64,000 nt of DNA from Blastomussa wellsi. Lineage: Eukaryota > Cnidaria > Anthozoa > Scleractinia > Plerogyridae. The stretch lies in the NCBI GenBank assembly GCA_947652115.1, contig OX393564.1, positions 3,899,098 to 3,963,097 of the forward strand. The letters run 5' to 3'. The notes under the pieces were generated by a model, which was not told where the DNA came from, did not search any database, and was given only the letters and a program-made list of their open reading frames with translations. Position numbers and translations under genes: made by a program. Shown piece after piece: positions 24,471 to 34,685 of the stretch; position 1 is the first letter of the stretch, and each line of letters begins with the position of its first letter.

Positions 24471-26267
24471 TTCTATCGATAAATTAGACGGCTATTACAA
24501 ATTTCACGATTTATAAAGAGTTTCAAACTACGACATTGCCTCGTCGGCTTCTTCACCAGTTCCTTTAATCGTCTGCGCTGTTCAACTAACTCATTATGAC
24601 TGAAGGCCATTTGGGAAATAAGAACGTTTAAGTAATAATTCACTGCTAATTAAACTAACATTCATTTCGAAGGTCACACTGTTTTATTATGCTTTTTTCG
24701 TCCTGCATAATTAAAACAGGTCGCTGTTGGGTACATGTGCTCAGTTTGGTACGGATTCGTTGAGTTTTACACATCACATAAATGTCGGATAACTGCAACA
24801 GATCACTATTTCTAACAGTTTTAATATTTTAGAGGTACAAGAGAACCACATTTCTCGCAACGCGCAATTTAAGTGCATTCATATGAATTAGCACCTGGCG
24901 GTCTATTTAAAGAATTAAAAAAAAGGCATCGAACGTTGACAAATAGAATTATATAACTTATTATTGCATGAATTGGTGAAAGAGCTGATAAATGAAGTAT
25001 ATTTTTAAATATATCCTAAAAGATATCCTTTTTAACCTTTTATATCATTTCAAAAAATGCAACAAAGAAAAGATTGGCATCAGACAACATCTAGTTTTAT
25101 GGCAGGTTATAAATAAAATCCACAGTGAAATTTCATTATTGGTCACCATGCACAAAAAAACAAACATCGTAAAAGCACGTTATTTTTATACTTTTTCATT
25201 CTAGAAAACAGCTTGACGCCTGTGTCAACTTCGCATTTCGCACACTTTTAGTTTTGTCCCAATAACCACCGCATACATAACAATAATTGACAATTTAAAA
25301 AAGCCTTTTGCCTACTGTGAATTGTATGGATATTCCCAATTCTATGGATACTTCCAACTGCGACATGGACGATTCAAAAATTATAAATTTTATTAAAAAA
25401 TGAATAAAATAAAATTTTAATTTTCTCCACGGCAAAAAAGGAAAGATTAATCGGTATTTGGATGTACGGCCGGTAAACGTTTCTATTCAATAACTGAGCA
25501 AGTCAGGATTATTTACCCGTAGGTCATGAAATAACCGATGAATGACAAGAACCTTGTCTGATAACCCGATGGATTACTTTTATTATCCTATGTGGAAAGA
25601 ACTAAGAGCTGAAATCATAGGATATCAGGTATTTGTTATCAATCTTTTCTGGCATCGTCGATTGTGCTTGCAATCCAAAACGAGCTACAACGAGATGAAC
25701 ATTTTTCAAAATTCTGTTCCACTTCAATAGCACCTTTTTAATTATTTTACGCAGCAAAATTTTAATTTGTTTACTAACACACCACTCGGGAATTAATTTC
25801 ACTGATTGAATTTCATAAAATATGGTGCAAAAAAGAATCTTCACGTTACAGAAAAGAAAAAAACCTTTTATTTTGCGTGGTGGTGACTTGAAACGCGCGC
25901 GTTTATCGACAATTGTGGTTTATCTCTTTATTAATTTTTCGGCAAGTTTAAAAGGAGCCATTAGAATTTGTGTACATTATAAAAATTGTTGAACTAGCTT
26001 GTTTGCTCCATATTGGGAATATTAGCATCGTGTACTTATTATCTGGGTGGGCAGGCCGAAAGGGAGGAGAGCTGACTCGAAGTAATACGTAAGGACGGAG
26101 CGCAGCAAGGCCCTTGCAACGATTTCGAGAGCCATACCCTTTAGGCTCGATTTTCGGGTCCATCGTAACTTAGTCAAGTCAAATGTGAATGGCAATAAGT
26201 GTTTTTTCATACTACTTTTATTGAGTCTAATTTTGCTGGGTACTTAACAATTATCCTGCGAAATCGC

Positions 26268-26337
26268 GCGGAATATCGCCTAATACTTAGCCAACGAGGC
26301 CTTTGGCCGAGTTAGCTAAAATCAGGCGATATTCCGC
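26268..26337. repeat. Small palindromic repeat, copy 2
   Basis: GCGGAATATCGCCTAATACT is mirrored by AAAATCAGGCGATATTCCGC with a GGCCTTTGGCC-type centre. It is the same family as 5908-5974. Confidence 0.6.
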
Positions 26338-27504
26338 AAACTTTAGTGAATAAAAATCCGTACGTCGCACTTTTTATGAAGTAATCTATGGGCAACGTGC
26401 CGATTTGTTGAATAATAATTGTGAATGTCTTGGCGAATGTTCTACGAAATTCTTGCCTAAATTGCTAACAGCGTACTTAACTACTCTGCAGCACATTTTT
26501 TTTAATCTTAATAAATTTCAGTCAGTCAACAAGCATTCTCATAACTTCCAAAGTCATCAATTCGAAGATGCGGCAGGCCACGTTTTCCTGCAAATTATAT
26601 TCTTCTAAAGAATCGCACTGAATGGATGCATTCAATTAAACTCTCCCACGTTTTTATTCACTCCAGGTGTACTCGATGCTACCAATGCAAAAACACTTGA
26701 TCGGAATATTGAGTGCTCGGTCGCCAAGAATAGGTAGGGTTGCGGTAGGGTTGCAGCTCTCATAAGCTTGTAATTCTACTGGCAGCAGTTGCTATCGTTT
26801 TAGGGACTAGGGGCATTGTTTCTGTTGTTTGTTCTATTGTCCTCTCAAAGCGTCGCAAGCCATGCTGTTCAAGGGAAAACAAACGTCATGCTTAATGTCT
26901 CTTATAGTGTTATCGGCCGGATTTATGGAAACACTGCTGAAGACTTCGCCATTTCTCAACTTTTGTCAACTACATGTCAATTTAAGAAGACAAGCAGGCC
27001 CCCACAAAACTACGGCTTGTATTGCAGGCGGATAGTTTGGCTTTCACCTTGGATTCAAAAGAGAAAGCAGAGGAGAGGACATGGCCTTATCCACTTCCCA
27101 TGACCAGCAAAATCGTATGTGGAAGGGATTGAATAATGAATATCTTACAAAATCAACGAATGGGCCCTGCAGCATGTCACAAAAAAAAATATGTGGAAAG
27201 TAGTTATGAATGAGCGAGGTCCAGTTTTTGCACAAAAGTTCCCATGTCTTATACTTTGACGGGTCAGTCCTACAACTGTTTATCAGTTGATGGTACAATA
27301 ATGATGTCAGCTAGCAAAATCCCAGTCACTGGTGAACAAGTTGTGATTATGTTTTTCGTATTTCCACATTGCTGGTTACCATAGAAACGTAACAACCTGT
27401 TTAAACACCCTTAATGTTAACTAAAGTGTTTCTAACTCAAATACAAACTCGATAGCAATGACTATAAGCATTTTATTATTGCTGAAGTTTGACCAGCGTG
27501 TTAA

Positions 27505-27847
27505 AGGGGCATTGGCACGGTGATTTTGGAGTGTTTAAGTCAATTCTGTAAAAAAAAAAATGCTCCTGCAGAATCGCTAAGAAGATATCAAATGTATATT
27601 TATTAGGATGAGCAAACCATAATAGTCGGTTTCCTTTTTTTTTGTCAGGAGATGGCAAATGGCAAATGTTTTCAATTTTCAATCCACTTCCATTCTCGCC
27701 ATCCGTAAAAACAGAAGTCAGTAAATGGTTGCATTGTAGTAATATAGTCTTAGCTAACAAAACTAAACCATTATTTTTCGTTTTCCTTTGAAAGAAGACA
27801 AGTTTTAGCTTTTTAAAATGTTTCTAAAATCACGTGTCAATGCTCCT
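27505..27847. mobile_element. piggyBac-type MITE flanked by TTAA
   Basis: TTAA (27501-27504) is followed by AGGGGCATTGGCACGGTGAT. The other end, read inverted, is TTAA followed by AGGAGCATTGACACGTGATT (TTAA at 27848-27851). TTAA duplication is the hallmark of piggyBac-like insertion. The 343-nt body has no transposase. Confidence 0.7.
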
Positions 27848-28032
27848 TTAAAAGATAAACTTTTAGCAAACTTCCTGGAAGCTGTTTCAAAGCCACCTTA
27901 AATTTTTGAAAAGCCGCTATTATTTCCAGTTTCCATCTCAATCGGTTAGATTAAAATAAAATTAGACTTCATTTTCTTTAGTACTATTTGCCAATATCCA
28001 CCTGTGTAATTTATTGTATTGTATCACACATC

Positions 28033-28303
28033 AAAGGGGTAGTTTCACGTTTGGACGCATGTGCAAGCCATTACGAGATTGATGAACTCTATTGTCTATG
28101 AACCAATCCGTTGCGAAACAAAAGAAAATCAAATGTGAAATAGCACCTCTACTGCAACGTTTCCACAAATGGCTGCGAAATTTTCGAAGACAATTTTCCC
28201 GTAAAAGTCATTTGCACGCTTGCGATTGTTTCTTGAACAATGAATTATCTAATGAGTTCACGCTACAGCTTGCGCATGCGCAAAACCGTGAACCTGTCCC
28301 TTT
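28033..28303. mobile_element. MITE related to the piggyBac-type element
   Basis: CAAAGGGGTAGTTTCACGTT and GCATGTGCAAGC on the left are mirrored by GCTTGCGCATGCGC and CGTGAACCTGTCCCTTTAA on the right. The right flank carries TTAA. The left flank has TCAA, probably a mutated copy. Confidence 0.55.
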
Positions 28304-28800
28304 AAATAAAGCGTAAAGACTCAAATTAAAGCTCGTCCTGGTGTGCATAGTTCTGGCATATTTTTTCGCGATATCTTAGTAAACTCTTGATCAATAACGG
28401 CTTTTTAAACGATAAACAAGCAAGCTCACAAGGTTTTCAAGTGAATACTCTTGCGCGAATCGAGTCCGCTTGCACGTTTAGAGATGGCTTAAATTTTCGT
28501 ATAAAAAGTATCTTCTTAGTTAGGAAATCAAATTTGTTCGAGCATTTTAAAAACAAGCACTAGACATTTTTCCGAAAAATAAGCAGGTGCTCTCGAATTA
28601 AGTTCGCTCAAGTGATTTTACAAATCGACGAAAATTTTGTTTATGTACATCAACGCGTTCGTGGAGGTGACCGCGAGTGTAACCATCATATCCTGCATCA
28701 CACAGGTTTATTAATAAAATTTTGGTTTGTTAGGCATTGTTTTAGATTTCCCTTGGGACATCTTCATGTCCCAGGAGAAATGGGAAACAACGATTATGCA

Positions 28801-28833
28801 AAAATTTTTTTTTTTTTTTTTGGGGGGGGGGGG
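28801..28833. repeat. Poly-T/poly-G tract
   Basis: A run of about 16 T is followed directly by about 13 G. It is simple sequence, may be prone to assembly error, and has no coding meaning. Confidence 0.7.
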
Positions 28834-28885
28834 TAAAAGAGGTGTATTATGGGATTTGTGCAAGAAGAGAATTGTTGGTTGACAG

Positions 28886-29050
28886 TGCAGGGGGCGGATC
28901 TTGGGGGCGGGTGCAGAGGGTGCGCACCCCTTCGGAGATGACCTCCGATTTTACTCTATAACCAGTATTCTGGCTACGTCACCTATCAATTACGTCATTC
29001 CTTAGTGGTGCATCCCCTTCCAAAGAAAAACCCTGGATCCGCCCCTGCAG
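28886..29050. mobile_element. MITE with GGGGCGGATCC-type ends
   Basis: TGCAGGGGGCGGATCTTGGG on the left is mirrored by CCCTGGATCCGCCCCTGCA on the right, about 165 nt in total. The TGCAG at both outer edges may be part of the arms or a target duplication. Confidence 0.6.
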
Positions 29051-29513
29051 TGGCTGGCTTGACTTATCGAACTTTAAGGTCATTGTTGAGTTTTCCTCTG
29101 ACGAACACGGGCGCATAGAATTGGCTGGGAAAATTATATACAAACAATAACAATGGACCTAGCCCTAAAACAATGGAGTTTCGTGGTATCAAGACCCAAT
29201 GAAATTAGAGGTTCCGAAGAGCTTCATGACAACTGACTGGATTAAGGTCTTGATTTTTGAGCTGAGCTCTGTGAGACGTTTCTTCACTACGTTAACTAGA
29301 ACTTTTTTTCTATGAAAATGTTTCATTTTTATGTTTGGCCCTTAGTTGAACACCAGTATTCCAGTAGCAGTCTAACAGGTTGCACTTCCTCGTGTCTCGG
29401 TACTTCTGATTCTACTCTGCGTGCGCTGAACCTGTATGGATCATAATTAACACCACACGAGTTACACAAGCTTGTGATTAGTATATGTAATGGCAATAAG
29501 ACTGAGTGGAGTA

Positions 29514-29561
29514 CAATTCAGGGAGTAATCGGGAGAGTGCACGATTACCCCTGAATTGTAC
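29514..29561. repeat. Short hairpin
   Basis: GTACAATTCAGGGAGTAATC pairs with GATTACCCCTGAATTGTAC across a loop of about 8 nt. A weakly related GACTGAGTG..GTC segment occurs near 46538. Confidence 0.45.
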
Positions 29562-30261
29562 AACATGAAGGCCTATTTCGAGGTTGGGAAGTCTCGGTTG
29601 AGAACCTCTTTTGTGTGAAAAAGTCAAGGGTTGGTTCAATCGGTTATCCTTTGGCCTTTTTACCATAGATTGTAATAAATAAATGCAAACAGTAGAACAA
29701 CAACAACAACAAGAAAGAACTCATCGTGGTTGTCGCGCAAATGGCGTAGGTGTCCAATTACAGGTAGCCAATTTAATTTTGTTCAAATTGGCTTAACTTT
29801 TCAGCGACTGTATTGTTTTTTTTTTCAGGAATTTCCTTTCTTTTACTTCTTTCCTTCACTTGTCAGTCTAACAAATTTAAGTGCTAATGAAAATATATGA
29901 TATTGAGATCGGCGTTATATTAGCTAATTATTACCGTAACGGTTGTCAATATCACTATTGTTGTTGTTGTTGTTGTTGTTATTATTCGTACTTTTATACT
30001 GATCACGAGTTTCACTTCTTTGTGGTTCACTTGCTCCATTGCATCTTTTGCAGAATCTTTGCTTGAGGAGACTTCGCACTTTCTTTGTGGTAGTGAAGCA
30101 CAAAGCGATGAAAAACCCTATAAAAATATAAGAAGGCTGTTAAATCAGTTATCTTCTGGTTTAAATGATCTCAAAAAGGAAAAGGAAGCGGTTAAAATTA
30201 AACCCTTATTTCAAATGATGCAAATGTTTGGAGAATTCCCTCACAAAAGCAAATCAATTCT

Positions 30262-32195
30262 CGGTCACCCTGCTGACCAATCAACCAACCAGCAAACCAA
30301 CAAGCCAGCTAGCCAACGAACCAGCCAGCCAGCAAACCAGCTACCAAGCCAACCAACCAGCCAACCAGTCAACCAACCAGCCAGCCAGCCAACCAACCAA
30401 CCAGCCATAAAGCCAACCAACCAGCCAACAAGCCAACCAACCAGCAAACCAGCTAACAAGCCAACCAACCAGCCAACCAGTCAACCAACCAGCCAGCCAG
30501 CCAGCCAACCAACCAACCAGCCATAAAGCCAACCAACAAGCCAACATGCCAACCAACCAGCCAACCAGCCAACCAACCAGCCAACCAAACAACCAGCCAG
30601 CCAACCAACCAATCAACCAACCAGCCAGCCAGCCAACCAACCAATCGACCAACCAGACAACTAACCAACCAATCAACCAAACAACCAGCCAGCCAACCAA
30701 CCAATCAACCAACCAGCCAACAAGCCAACCAACCAGCCAGCCAGCCAACCAACCAATCGACCAACCAGACAACTAACCAACCAATCAACCAAACAACCAG
30801 CCAGCCAACCAACCAATCGACCAACCAACCAACCAACTGCCAGCTAGCCAGCTAACCAAGCAATCAACCAACCGACCGACCAGCCAACCAGCCAGCCAAC
30901 CAGTCGACTTGCCAACTTACCAATAACCAGCAAGCCAACCAGCCAACCAACCAACCAACCAGCTAACAAGCCAACCAACCAGCCAGTCATCCAACCAACC
31001 AATCGACCAACCAGCCAACTAACCAACCAACCAACCAACCAAACAACCATCCAGCCAACCAACCAATCGACCAACCAACCAACCAACTGCCGGCCAGCCA
31101 GCCAACCAACCAATCAACCAACCCACCGACCAACCAACCAGCCAGCCAACCAGTCGACTTGCCAACTTACCAATAACCAGCAAGCCAACCAGCCAACCAA
31201 CCAGCCAGCCAGCCAGCCAACCAACCAACCAATCAACCAACCAACCAACCAACCAACCAACCAACCAGCCAATAAGCCAACGAACCAGCCAGCCAGCAAA
31301 CCAGCTAACAAGCCAACCAACCAGCCAACCAGTCAACCAGCCAGCCAGCCAGCCAACCAACCAACCAGCCACAAAGCCAACCAACCAGCCAACAAGCCAA
31401 CCAACCAGCAAACCAGCTAACAAGCCAACCAACCAGCCAACCAGTCAACCAACCAGCCAGCCAGCCAACCAACCAACCAGCCATAAAGCCAACCAACAAG
31501 CCAACATGCCAACCAACCAGCCAACCAGCCAACCAACCAGCCAACCAAACAACCAGCCAGCCAACCAACCAATCAACCAACCAGCCAGCCAGCCAACCAA
31601 CCAATCGACCAACCAGACAACTAACCAACCAATCAACCAAACAACCACCCAGTCAACCAACCAATCAACCAACCAGCCAACAAGCCAACCAACCAGCCAG
31701 CCAGCCAACCAACCAATCGACCAACCAGACAACTAACCAACCAATCAACCAAACAACCAGCCAGCCAACCAACCAATCGACCAACCAACCAACCAACTGC
31801 CAGCTAGCCAGCTAACCAAGCAATCAACCAACCGACCGACCAGCCAACCAGCCAGCCAACCAGTCGACTTGCCAACTTACCAATAACCAGCCAACCAACC
31901 AGCCAACCAACCAACCAACCAGCTAACAAGCCAACCAACCAGCCAGTCATCCAACCAACCAATCGACCAACCAGCCAACTAACCAACCAACCAACCAAAC
32001 AACCATCCAGCCAACCAACCAATCGACCAACCAACCAACCAACTGCCGGCCAGCCAGCCAACCAACCAATCAACCAACCCACCGACCAACCAACCAGCCA
32101 GCCAACCAGTCGACTTGCCAACTTACCAATAACCAGCAAGCCAACCAGCCATCCAACCAGCCAGCCAGCCAGACAATCAGCAAGCCAATCAACAG
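30262..32195. repeat. CCAA/CCAG tetranucleotide satellite with 960-bp higher-order repeat
   Basis: About 1.93 kb built from CCAA and CCAG four-mers with rare CGAC, CATC and TTAC variants. A higher-order unit of 960 bp is present: 30541-30660 and 31501-31620 are base-for-base identical, and the following kilobase matches with few changes. The variant marker CAGTCGACTTGCCAACTTAC recurs near 30901, 31151, 31861 and 32107. Because the period is 4, every frame on both strands stays open and gives [12 protein letters not shown] or [12 protein letters not shown] shadow peptides; these are not genes. It lies in the last intron of receptor B. Confidence 0.95.
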
Positions 32196-33026
32196 TCTAT
32201 CCAATAAGAGAACAGCGTTGTAAAGGCAAGTCAAACAAACCAGATCTTTGCCACATACAGATTGATCACGCGCGTAAGATGAAGCCAATAGTCTCTTTCG
32301 AATATTTTTGAATATTTTAATGTTTGCTTGTTTTCTCTTAAGTTAGGTTTGATTTCACAATATTTCTGTTCACTGTTTCGCTTATTTGTTATGCCTTCAA
32401 CCATGGAAGCAATCAGGTATGGTTTTCGGAAAGCAACTTGAAACTACAAAGATGTACCTTGCATGCTGTTTAGCACGATAGCAGGATACTCCAGGAATGC
32501 AGTTTGTTTCCAAGCGAGACCCATTACTATGGAGAGTTTGACGTAGATTAAAGTCAGCGAAGCCCGGGAGCTGTTGCTTGCCGCTAGGTTGGCGCCCTGA
32601 AGATAGAAATATGACATTTTTAACATGCCATAATATTTTAAAAGTGAAGGTTGGCAGAATGCTTGGGAGTAACCTGCGATGGATATAGGCGTATGGGAAC
32701 TCAGCAGGAAGCAAGGAAAATTTGAGCAAGGCTACTTGGGTGAATTGTTTTGGCAAATGGTCCACTGTCACAAGGGCAAAAAGTTGCCCGTACGCCTGTG
32801 GCGATTGACGTCGACTAGCATCCTATCTATGGGAAGTAGAAATACTCGTGGCGACTTTACATTACGGAAACCAGAGATGACAACCGGCAGCAATGAGCCA
32901 GTTTGCCTTTAAAGGATTTACATGGAAAACGGCACAAGTGGAACATGGCGATAAATGCAGGAATAGATTTTTTAGACTTTGATTTTTTCGTCTAATGAAG
33001 AGAAAAAAGTCAATTCTAAAACCACA

Positions 33027-33724
33027 GTCACTCATATCACGAGCTATTCCCACTAACCACTACGCTACCGAGGCCCGGTTGCCGAACACCGAAAACTTTA
33101 AGAATTTATCGTGTTATCCTTACCATTCTTGAGAGCTAACCGTATAACCGCAGTGCTTAGTAGGCTAACTGGATTGCTTAGTTGGCTAACGGGATTGTTT
33201 AGCAGGCTAACCGCAGTGCTCAGTAGGCTAACACCGGATTGCTTAGTGGGCTAACCGCAGTGCTCGGTAGGCTAACCGGATTGCTTAGTAGGCTTACCAC
33301 AGTGCTCAGTAAGCTAACCGCAGTGCTTAGTAGGCTAACCGGATTGCTTTTTAGGCTAACAGCAGTGTTATAATAGGCTAACCAGGGTGATTTTGTAGTC
33401 TAATTTAGCTAACCAAGTTCGTTCCCAATGCATTCCGAGCCCGGAGCCATTCCTGTAATTAAGCGCTACTCCACCTCTTCTACTAGAAGTAGCCAAATTA
33501 GACTACAAAATCACTCTGGTTAGCCTATTATAACACTGCGGTTAGCCTACTAAACAATCCCATTAGCCTACTGAGCACTGCGGTTAGCCTACTAAGCACT
33601 GCGGTTATACGGTTAGCTCTCAAGAATTGTAAGGGTAACACGATAAATTCTTAAGTTTTCGGTGTTTAGCAGCCGGGCTTCGGTAATGTAGTGGTTAGTG
33701 GGAATAGCTCGCGATCTGAGTGAC
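33027..33724. mobile_element. 0.7-kb palindromic element with an expanded minisatellite arm
   Basis: The left arm (33027-33170) and right arm (33585-33724) are inverted copies: TATTCCCACTAACCACTACG pairs with GTAGTGGTTAGTGGGAATA. The pairing continues through the GATAAATTCTTAA and GCTCTCAAGAAT blocks. The inner part is built from GGCTAACCGCAGTGCTTAGTA-like 24-nt units, about ten on the left (33140-33370) but only about four on the right (33515-33605). A tRNA-like segment extends out of the right arm. It is in intron 5 of receptor B, ending about 30 nt from an exon. Confidence 0.75.
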
Positions 33725-33755
33725 CCGGGATCGATTTCACCTCTGTGTGGCATAC
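33686..33755 (+). mobile_element. tRNA-like SINE head
   Basis: TAGTGGTTAGTGGGAATAGC (A-box region) and GGGATCGATTTC (degenerate B box) are spaced like a pol III promoter. It overlaps the right arm of the palindrome and abuts the 3' splice-donor side of receptor B exon 5. It is not a functional tRNA. Confidence 0.4.
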
Positions 33756-34313
33756 CTGCCGTAAGTGTCGGATGGCATAAACAGTTTTCGCCAAGCAGAA
33801 TATGTTGAAGGCCATAGCAAAGCTCAAAGGTGCCACCATGGCAACAGCTACACCTGTACTTTCCGATATCCAGCAGTACCTCGAATTCCCTGAAGTAAAA
33901 GTTGATACTTTTGGTACTACACTACAAATTCTCTTAGTAACGACGGGTCTCGAATAGATAATGGGTTTTGTTGCCATTAGGAAAATCTCTGTATAAAGTG
34001 AATGGAACGTGTGAACGACATTTGATTTGTTCTGAAATTGCCACTACACGGCCAGGTAGATAACTAATGATGATGTGAATCCTCAACTTGGACATATTCT
34101 CCTGATATGAACCAAATATTTACACAGTAAATGGTTATTTTAGATAATAAATATTTGACACTGTTATTATTATGTCGCAAAAAACCTTTACAAACCATAT
34201 CCCAGTCGAAAAGCTCCCGTGAAATCCAGCACAGAACACAAAACAACAACCAATGCAGGCAGTCCCCATCCCACAATAAAATACCTCATGAAGGTCTTCC
34301 TGATATCTGAAGG

Positions 34314-34316
34314 TTA
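34314..34316 (-). other. Premature TAA in receptor B exon 4
   Basis: Reading from the exon acceptor (first base 34333), the frame set by exon 3 runs GTG-CGT-GAC-ACA-AGA-AAA-TAA. The paralogues have AGG-CAG (A) and AGA-CAA (C) at this place. A single C-to-T change of CAA explains it. The frame continues open after the stop with the family motif DIRKTF. Confidence 0.85.
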
Positions 34317-34394
34317 TTTTCTTGTGTCACGCACTGCAAGGTAAAAACAAGACCAAAGAAATACAGAAGTGACTTGGCCACAATTTCATTAATG

Positions 34395-34685
34395 CTTGTC
34401 TTTCAGCATAGGCGTCCGGGTAATTTTTTGCCAGTGGGGCGGGGATTCCTTTGCCCAAAAAATTCTCCCAAGTTGCCTTGCCCAAATTTAATTTCTCTTG
34501 CTGCCCAAAAAATCTGAGTTGCACAAAATTTGGGGGGCTGCAGCTTGGAGAACACGAAAGAAGCGTAGTTGTTCGAGGCGTTAGCCGAGAGCAATTTTAG
34601 CTTCTTCAACGCTCTTCAAACTTCTAAGTGCATCACAACTCGATGAATTTGATTGCGCCGCTCTGTCAGCTATGTTAATATGAAA
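34395..34685. repeat. Dispersed repeat, copy 2
   Basis: Reverse-oriented relative of 925-1290. Shared blocks include AATTTGATTGCGCCGCTCTG and GTCAGCTATGTTAAT. TTGCCCAAA-type motifs fill the other end. It stops about 30 nt before receptor B exon 3. Confidence 0.45.

Larger units (their letters stand above)
24471..29923. other. Intergenic region between receptors A and B
   Basis: 5.4 kb, AT-rich, without an exon chain I can support. It holds the promoter side of receptor A and the 3' side of receptor B. The recognisable content is mobile: the small palindrome at 26268, TTAA-flanked elements at 27505 and 28033, an element at 28886 and a hairpin at 29514. Open frames of 60-95 codons here (for example 26816-27103) show no family resemblance and no splice context. 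Confidence 0.5.

Noticed and set aside
26816..27103. Plus-strand frame with a hydrophobic start between receptors A and B
   Set aside because: It lacks an ATG at its hydrophobic start, has no splice context and shows no family resemblance.
30265..32139. Long open frames on both strands over the CCAA/CCAG array ([12 protein letters not shown] and [13 protein letters not shown] peptides)
   Set aside because: A four-base period without stop words keeps all frames open. The array lies inside a receptor B intron, and the two strands give equally long frames, so coding is not supported.
34064..34276. 70-codon minus-strand frame covering receptor B exon 4
   Set aside because: It is in a different frame from the family sequence. 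The true frame, defined by exon 3 and the paralogues, contains the TAA at 34314.
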